From: Bacteroidota bacterium
GTDB taxonomy: Bacteria; Bacteroidota; Bacteroidia; B-17B0; Aurantibacillaceae
NCBI GenBank assembly: GCA_963169355.1
Contig: CAUJCR010000031.1
Location: 80,632-144,631 of the forward strand
Length of the DNA stretch: 64,000 nucleotides
Direction of reading: 5' to 3'
Position numbers and translations under genes: made by a program
Notes under the pieces: model-generated
What the model was told of the DNA's origin: nothing
What the model saw: the letters and a program-made list of their open reading frames with translations, nothing else
The model's database searches: none
In this document: positions 54,871 through 64,000 of the stretch, piece after piece
How positions within the stretch are numbered: the stretch's first letter is position 1
Layout of the letters: the number at the start of each line of letters is the position of its first letter

Positions 54871-55278
54871 ATGAAACTACTTAAATTATCTATTGCTGTT
54901 GTAGCTATTAGCATAATGGCTGCTTGTGCATCTAAAAAATCAACAACTACAAGCACAGCCGAAACAAAAACAACAGAGGCTCCAAAACGAATTGGTAATG
55001 GTGTATTTGCACCTCAAGACGAACAGTTAACTGCAATACAAGCAAAATACCCAAATGCTACGATGGCTGTACTAAACGAAGGGCACGCTATTTATACTGG
55101 CGCTTGTACAAATTGCCATGCAGCTAAAAGTATTTATAAATTTTCGGAACAAGACTGGCCAGGTATTATTGAAAGCATGTCGAAAAAAGCAAAGCTAACC
55201 GCTGAACAAAAAGAGGCTTTAACACAATATGTGTTTTCAATTAAAATGACTCAACCTGCATCTGCTCCAAATAAATAA
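54871..55278 (+). CDS. Mono-heme c-type cytochrome lipoprotein
   Basis: The 135-residue protein has a lipobox (MAAC, Cys17), a Thr/Ser/Lys linker, and one heme site CTNCH in YTGACTNCHAAKSIY (about 72-86), with a possible axial Met in IESMSKK or IKMTQP. The size is that of a small class I cytochrome c. It is between the sigma-54 activator and DUF2851 genes; in related genomes I recall an LptE-like gene at this place, so the cytochrome may be a local replacement. The next gene starts 1 bp after its stop. Confidence 0.88.
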   Translation: MKLLKLSIAVVAISIMAACASKKSTTTSTAETKTTEAPKRIGNGVFAPQDEQLTAIQAKYPNATMAVLNEGHAIYTGACTNCHAAKSIYKFSEQDWPGIIESMSKKAKLTAEQKEALTQYVFSIKMTQPASAPNK

Positions 55279-55279
55279 G

Positions 55280-56551
55280 ATGAACGAAGCCTTACTCCAT
55301 ACTATTTGGAAGTATAAATTGCTTCAGCTTAATCAATTTATTGGAACTAAAAACGAAACTATTGAAATAGTTTCTATTGGTGAACATAATCAGGACTCAG
55401 GTCCTGATTTTTTTAATTCTAAAATTAAAATAAATAATCTTTTACTGGCTGGTAATGTGGAAATTCACATTAAAACCTCCGATTGGCTGAAACACCAACA
55501 CCAATTTAATAAAGCCTATGATAATTTAATTTTGCATGTTGTGTACGAACACGATGTAGAACTTGAACAGAATAAGCAATTTAATGTATCTGTTTTAGAA
55601 CTTAAAAGTTACATTAAACCTCAGTTGATTGAACAATATCATCAACTCCAAGTATCTAAACAAAAAATAGCTTGTGGACAGGCAATTAATACGGTTCCAA
55701 GCATTGTTTGGAATTTGTGGTTAGATAAGTTAGCTGTTTCGCGCCTTGAGAAAAAAACAAATTACATAGAACAATTATTTCAGTTTGCACAACATAACTT
55801 TGAAGAAACCTTATATCTTCTTTTATTTAGAAGTTTTGGATTAAAAATAAATGATGAAGCATTTGAATTATTAGCTAAGCATTTATCTTATTCTATCATC
55901 AAAAAACATATAGGAAATATTACTCAAATAGAAGCGTTATTGTTTGGTGTTGCTGGATTTTTAGATGAACCTTTACAAGATGCGTATGCAAAGGAATTAC
56001 AAAATGAGTTTGAATTTTTAAAACACAAATATCAATTAGTTACTTTGCAAAAAACGATTTGGAAATTTTCTAAAACACGTCCGTCAAATTTTCCAACCAT
56101 TCGATTAGCCCAATTAGCACAGCTTTTAAATCAGCAAACATCTTTATTTCATTTCATAGAAAAACAACCTTCCATAAAAGAAATCAAACAATTTTTTAAT
56201 ATAACACCAAGTAATTATTGGCAAACACATTATTATTTTGATAGCGATGAACAAAAATTAAGTTGTAAGATAGGAGAGTTATCAATTAATAACAGCATTA
56301 TAAATACTATAGTTCCGTTTTTGTTTTTTATGGCGCAACACACCCAACTGGAGTTTTATATAGATTATGCTTTAAACCTGTTGCAAGCCTTGCCACCTGA
56401 GGAGAATGCAAAAACAAAACCTTATGCTCAATTAGGCATGGAAGCTAAAAACGCCATGGAAAGTCAAGCACAGATTTACCTTTTTGATAATTATTGTTTA
56501 AAAAAAGAATGTTTAAAATGTAGTGTGGCAGAATTTTTGCTTAAAAATTAA
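55280..56551 (+). CDS. DUF2851 family protein
   Basis: The 423-residue protein has no signal peptide. Its start MNEALLHTIWKYKLL, followed by IGEHNQDSGPDFFNSKIKI and GNVEIHIKTSDWLKHQHQ, and its Cys-rich end CLKKECLKCSVAEFLLKN are typical of DUF2851, a family nearly limited to Bacteroidota. The D/E-rich start and the GNVEIH-like motif recall PD-(D/E)XK nucleases (GPDF, EIH), but this is inference and no activity is known to me. It is followed by the PspC gene after 23 bp. Confidence 0.88.
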   Translation: MNEALLHTIWKYKLLQLNQFIGTKNETIEIVSIGEHNQDSGPDFFNSKIKINNLLLAGNVEIHIKTSDWLKHQHQFNKAYDNLILHVVYEHDVELEQNKQFNVSVLELKSYIKPQLIEQYHQLQVSKQKIACGQAINTVPSIVWNLWLDKLAVSRLEKKTNYIEQLFQFAQHNFEETLYLLLFRSFGLKINDEAFELLAKHLSYSIIKKHIGNITQIEALLFGVAGFLDEPLQDAYAKELQNEFEFLKHKYQLVTLQKTIWKFSKTRPSNFPTIRLAQLAQLLNQQTSLFHFIEKQPSIKEIKQFFNITPSNYWQTHYYFDSDEQKLSCKIGELSINNSIINTIVPFLFFMAQHTQLEFYIDYALNLLQALPPEENAKTKPYAQLGMEAKNAMESQAQIYLFDNYCLKKECLKCSVAEFLLKN

Positions 56552-56574
56552 ATTAATTTTACTTTTTAAAAAAA

Positions 56575-56808
56575 ATGATAGATAAAATACAATATTGGTT
56601 TGAGCAAAAAGCCTTTGGTGTGTGCGAATGGTGGGGAAAAAAACTAGGCATTAAAACGACTCACATACGTATGTATTTTATTTACTTGTCTTTCTTTACG
56701 TTTGGTTCTCCAATTATTATTTATTTTATGATGGCTTTTATATTGGAGCATAAAGCTTTTTTTAAACCCAGTTCATATAAAAAACGCCAAAGTGTTTGGG
56801 ATTTGTAG
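56575..56808 (+). CDS. PspC domain membrane protein
   Basis: The 77-residue protein consists almost wholly of a PspC-like domain: an amphipathic start, then a membrane segment MYFIYLSFFTFGSPIIIYFMM (about residues 33-53). PspC proteins sense envelope stress in other phyla. The usual phage-shock partners PspA and PspB are absent. It is the last gene of the miaB run; the secreted-protein locus starts 150 bp on with its own promoter. Confidence 0.8.
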   Translation: MIDKIQYWFEQKAFGVCEWWGKKLGIKTTHIRMYFIYLSFFTFGSPIIIYFMMAFILEHKAFFKPSSYKKRQSVWDL

Positions 56809-56884
56809 ATTTTAGTTGAATCTGCTTTTTTTTCGGTTAAAGTCTTATTTTTTACTTTTAAATAGGTGTTTAGTGTTAAATTTC

Positions 56885-56914
56885 TTGTGTTATTACAGAG
56901 GTTTAATATCTTTG
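56885..56914 (+). promoter_or_regulatory. Promoter of the secreted-protein locus
   Basis: TTG (56885-56887), 19-nt spacer, TATCTTTG (56907-56914): full consensus. It is 44 bp before the chosen ATG at 56959 and is inside the longer open frame that starts at 56866, which supports the inner start. Confidence 0.7.
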
Positions 56915-56958
56915 TAATGCGTAATAAACTTAAAAATTCGTTTAAAAAATACCATTAT

Positions 56959-59859
56959 ATGAAGAATTCATTAATCATCTTTTTTTTATTCATTTCAACT
57001 CTCATATTTGCCCAAGTTCCTCAGGGCATTAATTATCAATCTATAATTCGTACAAGTGCTGGCGCAGTGATGAGTAATTCGGCTGTAACGGTTGATTTTA
57101 AATTATACGATGGCTTATCAGGACCTTTGTTATATCATGAGTCTCATGCAACTAATACCAATCAATTTGGTATGGTGAATCTTGTAATTGGTCAAGGTAC
57201 TCAGATAGGTGGATCAGTTGCTTCGTTTTCTGCTATACCATGGGCAATTGGCATAGGATATGAGGTGTTTGTTAATTCAAATATAATAGGCACTAAACAA
57301 TTATTTATGAGTGTGCCTTACGCATTACACTCAAGGGCACCTATTGTTACTTATAGCAATAATATTTTATCAATAGGTGGTAATACAACTACAATAAATA
57401 CGGGAACAACTTATACTGCGGGTAGTGGAATAGATATAAACTCTGGCATTATTACTAGTACAGCTAATATAGTAGGGGCTGGTTCAACAACAGTAACTGG
57501 TACTTACCCTAATTTAATTATTAATACACCAACTGTGGCGCCAAGTCAATCTGTTTCAATTATTGGAATTAATAGCGCCACAGTAACAGGTAGTTATCCT
57601 AACTTTACTGTTAATGTTCCAAATTCAGGAACTACAGGTGCTTTACCAGGAGGATTAAATGGGCAGTTTTTATATTATAACTCAACAGTTTGGGATACCT
57701 TACCACGAAATAATTTATATTTTGATGGAACTAATTTTGGTGTTGGCACTACCACTCCACAAGCAATTTTTCATGTAGTAGGCGATGGAAAATTTAATGC
57801 AAGTGTTACAACTCCACATGTATTTACTAATACTTTGACTGTTACCGGTGGTACACTTGGGCAGGTGCTCACGAGTGATGCTGCTGGAAATGGAACATTT
57901 CAAAATTTGCCAGTTCCACCAACTCCAACAATCATTGGAACAGGCATTGCATTAGTTACTCCTACAACTGGCATTAATTTTACAGTTAATGTACCAAAGC
58001 CTATATTTACTCCTACAACAGGTATTTTAAATTTTGGAGGAACAAACACAGTATCTATAACCTCGCCTTTAAGTTTATCTGGAACTACTTTAACATCTGG
58101 TGTTGCTTCAAATTCAGTAAACTTAGCATCTTTACCTGGTATATGGTCAACAGTATCTTTAACAAATGCTGCAATTACAAATACAGCGAGTTTAGCTGGT
58201 ATTGGTACTTTAAATCCAACTTATAAATTAGATGTGTATGGCACAGGTTCAGTTCCTGCTACAATACATGGTTATAATTCAGGAGCTACTTCTTCGGCTA
58301 CTGGTGTTTTTGGTGAAAATCCAAATAATGGTATTGGGGTGTACGGTCAAAGTAATTCTGGCGCAGGCATTTGGGGTAAGTCAACCAGTGGTTCGGGAGT
58401 GTATGGAGAATCAACAAGTGGTGATGCAGGTAAATTTATTTTACCGAGTAATACAACAACGGCTAGTGCAGTTAATGCGCAAACCAACGGCACGGGACCT
58501 GCCCTTTTTGCTCGTACTTATAATGTATCGCCTTTAGCATTGGCTGCTAAATTTGAAGGACATTCTTGGATGGCTGGCAAGTTACAATTAGATTCTACTT
58601 TAACAGTAAGTGGATATAATAATCCTCCAAATCCTGCACCATTGGGCGAGGGTAGATTATATTATGATAAAATTAATAATAAGTTTAAAGTGTCAGAGAA
58701 TGGAGGTGCTTATGTAAATTTAATTAACTCTAATGTTGCACCATGGCAATTTCTTGCTGGCAGTATTTTTCCTAATAATAATCCTGCTTCAGATAAAGTG
58801 GCTATTGGTTCGAATCTTGCGAATGCATTGTTAGATGTACATAGTACCAATTCTAGTGGATTGACAACCCAACCTGTGGTAAGTATTATAAATAATAACA
58901 CATCATTTAACGGATTAAGTCTTTTAAATGTTGTAAAAAATGTAGGAGGAGGAAATGATGTTGCTTTATTTGAAAACAAAACAACGACAGGTGGTGCTTT
59001 AACAGCAAAAATTACTAATTCCGTAAGCTCTGGAAATGTTATTGAAGCGATAAATGACGGTATGTCTAGCGCTGCTTACTTAAAAAATAATTTAATCGGC
59101 AATACGACTACTGTATTGCAAGTAGTGCATAGTGGTGGTGGGCAAGGAGTGAATATACAAACTAATAATGCAAGTGCCTTACATGCTACATCTAGTGGTA
59201 CAGTAGTTCCAACAGCTTATATAAACAACTCAAATGGAGAAGCTATGCAAGTGTATGCGCAATCAAGAGCTATTTATGCTCAGAATAATTCAAATAGTAT
59301 GGCCGCATTTGAAACGGTAAATAACGGAAATGGTCCTACTATAATGGCATATAAAAATAATGGTTCTACTTTTGGAAATGTTGCTCAGTTTAATAATAAT
59401 TCTACTTCTAATGGTGCAGATGCAGTATTAATTAATAACGCAGGATCAGGCGCTGCAATTCATGCTATTAGCGGACCAACTGTAACAGGAGGAAGTAATG
59501 TAGCCTTATGGTTAGAAGAAGGACATATTAAAACATCTGGAGCAAACGCAACATCAATTACAACAGTAACAGCAATATCAGGAGTAACAGTTATAGGTAA
59601 TGATGTTTCTGGTAAATTAAGTATTACTACAACAACAACCTCAATTCCTACTAATCAAGAAATGATAAAGGTAACTTTCAATAAACCTTATCCGTCGGGT
59701 GTTACGCCAAATGTTATCATCACTCCATCTAATTTATATTCAGCAGGAATGCAGCCTTACGTGTCTTCGGTTTCTAATACTGGTTTTAGTGTGTTTTTCA
59801 ATGTCGCTACTCCAAGTATTTCAAGAACCTATACTTTGAATTACATAGTCATACAATAA
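56959..59859 (+). CDS. Large secreted repeat protein, adhesin-like (paralogue 1)
   Basis: With the start at 56959 it has 966 residues; the 31 residues upstream in the open frame would overlap the promoter and do not look like a signal. A signal peptide (to about FAQ, residue 19) is followed by a conserved domain of about 120 residues (VPQGINYQSIIRT ... MSVPYALHSRAP), then long Ser/Thr/Asn/Gly-rich sequence with IgA-peptidase/tail-fibre-like repeats (GVFGENPNNGIGVYGQ...). The end (VTFNKPYPSGVTPNVIITPSN) recalls tail-fibre-type beta domains. No type A or B sorting domain is seen. It is a close paralogue of the next gene. Confidence 0.75.
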   Translation: MKNSLIIFFLFISTLIFAQVPQGINYQSIIRTSAGAVMSNSAVTVDFKLYDGLSGPLLYHESHATNTNQFGMVNLVIGQGTQIGGSVASFSAIPWAIGIGYEVFVNSNIIGTKQLFMSVPYALHSRAPIVTYSNNILSIGGNTTTINTGTTYTAGSGIDINSGIITSTANIVGAGSTTVTGTYPNLIINTPTVAPSQSVSIIGINSATVTGSYPNFTVNVPNSGTTGALPGGLNGQFLYYNSTVWDTLPRNNLYFDGTNFGVGTTTPQAIFHVVGDGKFNASVTTPHVFTNTLTVTGGTLGQVLTSDAAGNGTFQNLPVPPTPTIIGTGIALVTPTTGINFTVNVPKPIFTPTTGILNFGGTNTVSITSPLSLSGTTLTSGVASNSVNLASLPGIWSTVSLTNAAITNTASLAGIGTLNPTYKLDVYGTGSVPATIHGYNSGATSSATGVFGENPNNGIGVYGQSNSGAGIWGKSTSGSGVYGESTSGDAGKFILPSNTTTASAVNAQTNGTGPALFARTYNVSPLALAAKFEGHSWMAGKLQLDSTLTVSGYNNPPNPAPLGEGRLYYDKINNKFKVSENGGAYVNLINSNVAPWQFLAGSIFPNNNPASDKVAIGSNLANALLDVHSTNSSGLTTQPVVSIINNNTSFNGLSLLNVVKNVGGGNDVALFENKTTTGGALTAKITNSVSSGNVIEAINDGMSSAAYLKNNLIGNTTTVLQVVHSGGGQGVNIQTNNASALHATSSGTVVPTAYINNSNGEAMQVYAQSRAIYAQNNSNSMAAFETVNNGNGPTIMAYKNNGSTFGNVAQFNNNSTSNGADAVLINNAGSGAAIHAISGPTVTGGSNVALWLEEGHIKTSGANATSITTVTAISGVTVIGNDVSGKLSITTTTTSIPTNQEMIKVTFNKPYPSGVTPNVIITPSNLYSAGMQPYVSSVSNTGFSVFFNVATPSISRTYTLNYIVIQ

Positions 59860-59894
59860 ATAAATTAGATATTGAACTTAAACAACTTTGAGAG

Positions 59895-62273
59895 ATGAGT
59901 ACTTTGAAAAAAACAGTTTGTATTAGTTGTGTATTATTTTTACAGGTAATTAGTATTAATTTATATGCACAGATACCTCAGGGCATCAATTATCAATCCA
60001 TAATTCGTACTACGAGTGGAAGTGTTTTAACTAATTCGGCTGTAACGGTTGATTTTAAATTATACGATGGGATGTTGGGTGCATTATTGTATCACGAAAC
60101 TCATTCCACTACAACCAATCAATATGGTATGGTTAATTTAATAATTGGTCAGGGAACACAGCTTGGAGGTTCTATTCCTTTTATTGCCATACCTTGGGCA
60201 AGTGGTATTGCTTATGAAGTGTTGGTAAACTCAAATGTAATTGGTACTAAACAATTATTTATGAGTGTGCCTTACGCATTACACTCAAGGGCACCTATTG
60301 TTACTTATAGCAATAATATTTTATCAGTAGGTGGTAATACAGCAACCATTAACTCTAGCCCAACATATTCGGCTGGAACAGGAATAGATATTTCAGGAAA
60401 TATCATCTCTAATACCTTAACACCTATAACGCCAACTATTACTAGTAGTGGCATTGCGGTTGTTACACCTACAACAGGTAATAATTTTAACGTATCTGTT
60501 CCTGCGCCTGTATTAAATTACAATCAATCAACTAAGGAGCTTAGTATATCGCAAGGTACAGCTACTTCTACACAAACATTAATTGGCACAGGAACTAATA
60601 CCATCAGTATGACAGGAGTTGGTATTGCCAGCGTATCACCTACGGTTGGAAATAACTTTACAGTAAATGTACAATCACCTACTTTTACAAATAACGGACC
60701 TTCTACTATCGTGGGTACTTATCCTAATTATACATTAAATTCAACAGCTTCTCCTACAACAACTTTGGTACAAGGCAATAATATTACTTTAAATCAATCC
60801 GGAAATACATATACTGTATCATCACCTAGTCAATCATTAAGTTTATCTTCAAATGTATTATCTATAACAGGAGGTAATTCGGTTACTTTACCAGCCACTG
60901 TTATCAATGGTGTAGGTACTGGTATATCAACTGTTTCTACAACTGCCAATAACTTTACGGTTAATGTTCCAAAACCTACTTATTCATCAGTATCAGGCAT
61001 ATTAAGTTTTGGAGGCACGAATACAGTATCTATTACCTCGCCTCTAAGTTTATCTGGAACTACTTTAACATCTGGTGTAGCATCAAATTCAGTTAATTTA
61101 GCAACATTGCCTAGTTTATGGTCAACGGCTACAACATCAGTTGCTACTTCTATTTTCCCTACCGGAATAGGTAATAGAGTTGGAATAGGTACATCTACCC
61201 CAAATAGTTTATTTGAAGTTCAGGATTATATTAATTTTGAGGGTGTGGGCTCCAACACAAGCTTAGGACATTTAGCTGGTGTAAAAGCTTCACCTCTTGG
61301 ATATTATAATACATTTGTAGGGGGGTTTGCTGGACAGGCAGTTACAACAACTACGGGTACAGCCGCTGCAAATACTTATATAGGTTACAACTCTGGTGTA
61401 AATGCATCATTAGGAAATAATAACACTTTTGTAGGATCATCGTCTGGTTCATCTATTACAACGGGTTCACAGAATACTTTTTTAGGTAACATATCAGGAA
61501 ACGGAATTACTACTGGAAACAACAATGTTATTATAGGACAAGGAGCGGGAGTCAATCAAACTACAGCTTCTAATAATGTTTTTATAGGAAATGGTTCGGG
61601 CTTATCTACTACAACCCAATACACAAATGCTACGGCAATTGGATATAATGCAAGGGTAAATGCTGATAATGCTTTGGTTTTAGGTAACACCACAACAAGT
61701 GTGGGAATTGGAGTTACAGCACCAGTAGAGAAATTAGAGGTAAATGGGAATGTACAAATAGATGGAACTACGAGTGAGTATAAATACGGTACAACTAAAA
61801 CAAGATATTTAAGTGTTCCATCAAAAGCTTTTATTTCTGAGAGCGGAAATTTATTTGCCGCAAATTCAATAGTAGGGCAAATTTATTCGGTTGCAACGAA
61901 TACACTTCCCCTTGGTTATGCAACTTATTATATAGCTCCGGTCTATCTACCAGATGGTGCAGTTGTTACTAACTTAGACGCTTATGTTGTTGATGAAGAC
62001 GCCACTTACAATATTAGTTTAGCACAATTATGGAGATCTACTTCTACAGTTGGAACAGCCTATGGAACTGCCTCTATTATGGCTCAAACATCGGCTACAA
62101 CAGGTTCTAATCCAAATATTCAATTGCTTTCCGATAACTCAGTGAATACACCCATTATTGATAATCAAAACTATTCTTATTATGTGAGATTTGGAGGAGT
62201 TTATACTGCAACACCTCAAAATATCAGACTCTCAAGATTTGTAATAACTTATACCGTTGATAAAGCCGATTAA
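59895..62273 (+). CDS. Large secreted repeat protein with YadA-like head repeats (paralogue 2)
   Basis: A 792-residue exported protein with signal peptide (about 1-25, ending LYAQ) and the same 120-residue N-terminal domain as paralogue 1. From about residue 455 to 620 it has 14-residue-type repeats (NTFVGGFAGQAV, NTYIGYNSGVNA, NTFVGSSSGSSI, NTFLGNISGNGI, NNVIIGQGAGVN), the pattern of YadA/trimeric-autotransporter beta-roll heads. A C-terminal domain of about 130 residues follows with no membrane anchor and no T9SS domain visible. It likely acts outside the cell; attachment is unclear. Confidence 0.78.
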   Translation: MSTLKKTVCISCVLFLQVISINLYAQIPQGINYQSIIRTTSGSVLTNSAVTVDFKLYDGMLGALLYHETHSTTTNQYGMVNLIIGQGTQLGGSIPFIAIPWASGIAYEVLVNSNVIGTKQLFMSVPYALHSRAPIVTYSNNILSVGGNTATINSSPTYSAGTGIDISGNIISNTLTPITPTITSSGIAVVTPTTGNNFNVSVPAPVLNYNQSTKELSISQGTATSTQTLIGTGTNTISMTGVGIASVSPTVGNNFTVNVQSPTFTNNGPSTIVGTYPNYTLNSTASPTTTLVQGNNITLNQSGNTYTVSSPSQSLSLSSNVLSITGGNSVTLPATVINGVGTGISTVSTTANNFTVNVPKPTYSSVSGILSFGGTNTVSITSPLSLSGTTLTSGVASNSVNLATLPSLWSTATTSVATSIFPTGIGNRVGIGTSTPNSLFEVQDYINFEGVGSNTSLGHLAGVKASPLGYYNTFVGGFAGQAVTTTTGTAAANTYIGYNSGVNASLGNNNTFVGSSSGSSITTGSQNTFLGNISGNGITTGNNNVIIGQGAGVNQTTASNNVFIGNGSGLSTTTQYTNATAIGYNARVNADNALVLGNTTTSVGIGVTAPVEKLEVNGNVQIDGTTSEYKYGTTKTRYLSVPSKAFISESGNLFAANSIVGQIYSVATNTLPLGYATYYIAPVYLPDGAVVTNLDAYVVDEDATYNISLAQLWRSTSTVGTAYGTASIMAQTSATTGSNPNIQLLSDNSVNTPIIDNQNYSYYVRFGGVYTATPQNIRLSRFVITYTVDKAD

Positions 62274-62278
62274 TCGCT

Positions 62279-63052
62279 ATGAAATACATTTTAAATGTTA
62301 TATTTTTAAGTTTGTGTGTAAGTATTAATGCGCAAACAATTACTCCACAAGTTTTTAATTCTGCTGGTGGAGGAGGAGCTATAGGTTCAACTGGTAATGA
62401 AGTTTACTATAATATTGGAGAGCCAATTGTTTCTACAGCTATTAATTCAAACACCGTTTTAACGCAAGGTTTTTTACAACCAGATATAATAGGTTCTTTG
62501 GATTTAAGTATTACGCCTTTATTTCAAAGCGAAAGTTGTATGAATAAAAATGATGGATTGATTTCGTTACAACTTAATTCATCACCTAGTAGTGCTATTC
62601 AATTGCTATATATTTGGCAACCAGCTTCTGTGTGCCCAAGCCAAACCTGTTCTTCGGTTGATAGCTTAGCACCGGGTTCCTATAGTGTAACTATTAAAGC
62701 ATTAAATGCTACTAATGTAGCAATTGATTCGGTGTCGTTTTCTTATGATGTTATAGCGAGTACCGAGCCTTGCCAAATTACTGCCTATAATGGTTTTACA
62801 CCTAATGGCGATGGCATCAATGACACATGGATAATTGATAATATCGAGAACTTTCCAAATAATACAGTTACCATTTTTAATAGATGGGGCAACCAAGTGT
62901 GGCATACCAAAAAATATGATAATACCTCCAATGTGTGGACAGGTAAAACAAATGCTGGAGCTGATTTAGTAAGCGGTACCTACTTTTTTGTAATTGAATT
63001 AGATAATGGAAAAGGTATTAAAAAAGGTTGGGTTGAATTAACAGGAAAATAA
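62279..63052 (+). CDS. Secreted protein with gliding-motility-type (T9SS type B) C-terminal domain
   Basis: The 257-residue protein has a signal peptide (1-19, ending INAQ) and the start pattern ITPQVFNSAGGGG ... EVYYNIGEPIVST, TQGFLQPD common in T9SS cargo. The end is a type B sorting domain: AYNGFTPNGDGINDTW, NTVTIFNRWGNQVW, GTYFFVIELDNGKGIKKGW. Proteins of this class depend on a PorP/SprF partner, which is encoded directly after it. It begins 5 bp after paralogue 2. Confidence 0.92.
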   Translation: MKYILNVIFLSLCVSINAQTITPQVFNSAGGGGAIGSTGNEVYYNIGEPIVSTAINSNTVLTQGFLQPDIIGSLDLSITPLFQSESCMNKNDGLISLQLNSSPSSAIQLLYIWQPASVCPSQTCSSVDSLAPGSYSVTIKALNATNVAIDSVSFSYDVIASTEPCQITAYNGFTPNGDGINDTWIIDNIENFPNNTVTIFNRWGNQVWHTKKYDNTSNVWTGKTNAGADLVSGTYFFVIELDNGKGIKKGWVELTGK

Positions 63053-63055
63053 GTG

Positions 63056-64000
63056 ATGAGAAAAAAAATTTTTATAAATTTGGTTATATTATTATTAAAC
63101 AACTTGTTGATTGCTCAACAAGATCCGCAATATAGCCAATATCAGTTTAACCAAATGGTTATTAATCCTGCTTACGCTGGAACCAAAGATGTTATGAGCG
63201 TGGTATTAGACGTACGTAACCAATGGGCTGGTTTTAGTGGTGCACCACGAACTCAAGCATTAAGTTTTCACACGCCATTAAAAAATAAACGTATTGGCTT
63301 AGGTCTAACAGCCTATAACGATATGATAGGTCCTAAAAGAGTAACGGCTACTTATGGTAATTTTTCATACATCTTACCCATTAATAATAAATTAAAATTA
63401 TCGTTTGGATTAAGAGCGGGTGTTGTTAATTATGTGTTTGATTTTAATAAAATAAATTATAAAGACCAATCCGAATCGGTAGCTTATAATACTATTCCCA
63501 CTAATAAAATAAAACCAGATTTTGACGCAGGATTGTTTTTAAAATCTAACTCATTTTATGCTGGCTTTAGTGCTACACACTTAAATGCCGCTTATGTTTA
63601 TAATGACAAAATTCAAGCAACAGGAAGCCAAAAGGAATATGACTTAACTTATAGATTAAATACGCATTTATTTTTTATAGTAAGTAAAGGATTTTCGGTG
63701 GGCGATAACTTAGTAATAAACCCAACCATTATGGTTAAGTCGGCATCAGCAACCTTAAATGCTGATTTGAATTTAAATTTCCTCATTAAACAACGGTTAT
63801 GGTTAGGAGCATTTATGAGATCGAGTGGATCGGTAGGAATATTAGCTCAAGTTTTAGTTACCGAAAATATTAGACTTGGTTATTCTTATGACAGAACGAT
63901 TGCTCCTATTCAAAAGAATTTAGGAAATGGTCATGAAATTATGATTGGTTTTGACTTTAATACATTTAAGTCTAAAATTTTATCACCTCGTTATTTGTAA
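63056..64000 (+). CDS. PorP/SprF family type IX secretion membrane protein
   Basis: An outer-membrane beta-barrel that assists export or surface retention of type B cargo. The 314-residue protein (ATG at 63056; a GTG lies just before it at 63053) has a signal peptide (ending LIAQ) and the family signature DPQYSQYQFNQMVINPAYAG, then GFSGAPRTQALSFH and FGLRAGVVNY. It ends in IMIGFDFNTFKSKILSPRYL. The stop codon is the last three bases of the window, so the downstream context is not seen. It follows the type B gene with 3 bp between them. Confidence 0.93.
   Translation: MRKKIFINLVILLLNNLLIAQQDPQYSQYQFNQMVINPAYAGTKDVMSVVLDVRNQWAGFSGAPRTQALSFHTPLKNKRIGLGLTAYNDMIGPKRVTATYGNFSYILPINNKLKLSFGLRAGVVNYVFDFNKINYKDQSESVAYNTIPTNKIKPDFDAGLFLKSNSFYAGFSATHLNAAYVYNDKIQATGSQKEYDLTYRLNTHLFFIVSKGFSVGDNLVINPTIMVKSASATLNADLNLNFLIKQRLWLGAFMRSSGSVGILAQVLVTENIRLGYSYDRTIAPIQKNLGNGHEIMIGFDFNTFKSKILSPRYL

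Overview
The window is AT-rich chromosomal DNA from a member of the Bacteroidota, probably a free-living, respiring, type IX secretion (T9SS) lineage of the Flavobacteriia/Chitinophagia kind. The evidence is family-level: DUF4270, DUF2851 and DUF6029 proteins, Omp28-like lipoprotein, PorP/SprF protein, T9SS type A and type B sorting domains, the short Bacteroidota form of glycogen/starch synthase next to panC, and promoters of the TTG-N19/20-TAnnTTTG type. I saw no tRNA, rRNA, CRISPR array, integrase or full insertion sequence. The species cannot be fixed from the sequence alone.

Layout. 0-3.3 kb: DUF4270 lipoprotein and GT5-like protein on the minus strand, divergent from panC. 3.4-9.6 kb: a small exported protein, then an AcrA/AcrB/TolC-type RND efflux operon. 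9.8-15.2 kb: yjdM, an amidase, two divergent di-heme MauG/CcP peroxidases and a TPR-SpoIIE phosphatase. 15.5-19.2 kb: class II ribonucleotide reductase, a terminator, a 161-bp MITE-like repeat and pyrF. 19.2-23.8 kb: L,D-transpeptidase, T9SS cargo protein, FAD-linked oxidase and a small membrane protein. 23.8-27.0 kb: an accessory block holding a Fic protein and a three-gene operon of unknown proteins, inserted between the FAD-oxidase cluster and mnmE. 27.0-31.3 kb: mnmE, and an ABC ATPase with its membrane partner. 31.3-35.5 kb: Omp28/DUF6029/TlpA cluster and a lipoprotein. 35.6-42.8 kb: fmt, HU, M28 peptidase, tdk, a degenerate amidohydrolase, an RsmB-like methyltransferase and a rhodanese. 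43-49 kb: an unknown gene, a YdeI-like gene, a VWA-type membrane protein, fabG and a T9SS cargo protein. 49.2-56.8 kb: topA, then miaB, a sigma-54 activator, a c-type cytochrome, DUF2851 and PspC. 56.9-64.0 kb: two paralogous secreted adhesin-like proteins, a T9SS type B protein and a PorP/SprF protein.

Most genes are housekeeping or envelope genes in short operons, several coupled by 4-bp ATGA overlaps. The least explained parts are: (i) the 23.8-27.0 kb block, where the promoter/operator upstream of the Fic gene is a near copy (46 of 51 bp) of the one in front of the neighbouring membrane-protein gene, each carrying two GATAnTATC-like palindromes, and where three linked genes, one perhaps a remote uracil-DNA-glycosylase-fold protein, have no recognised function; (ii) a small inverted-repeat element whose right end appears to supply the -33 box of pyrF; (iii) a strong terminator hairpin lying inside the first codons of the L,D-transpeptidase gene; and (iv) the secreted-protein locus at the right edge.
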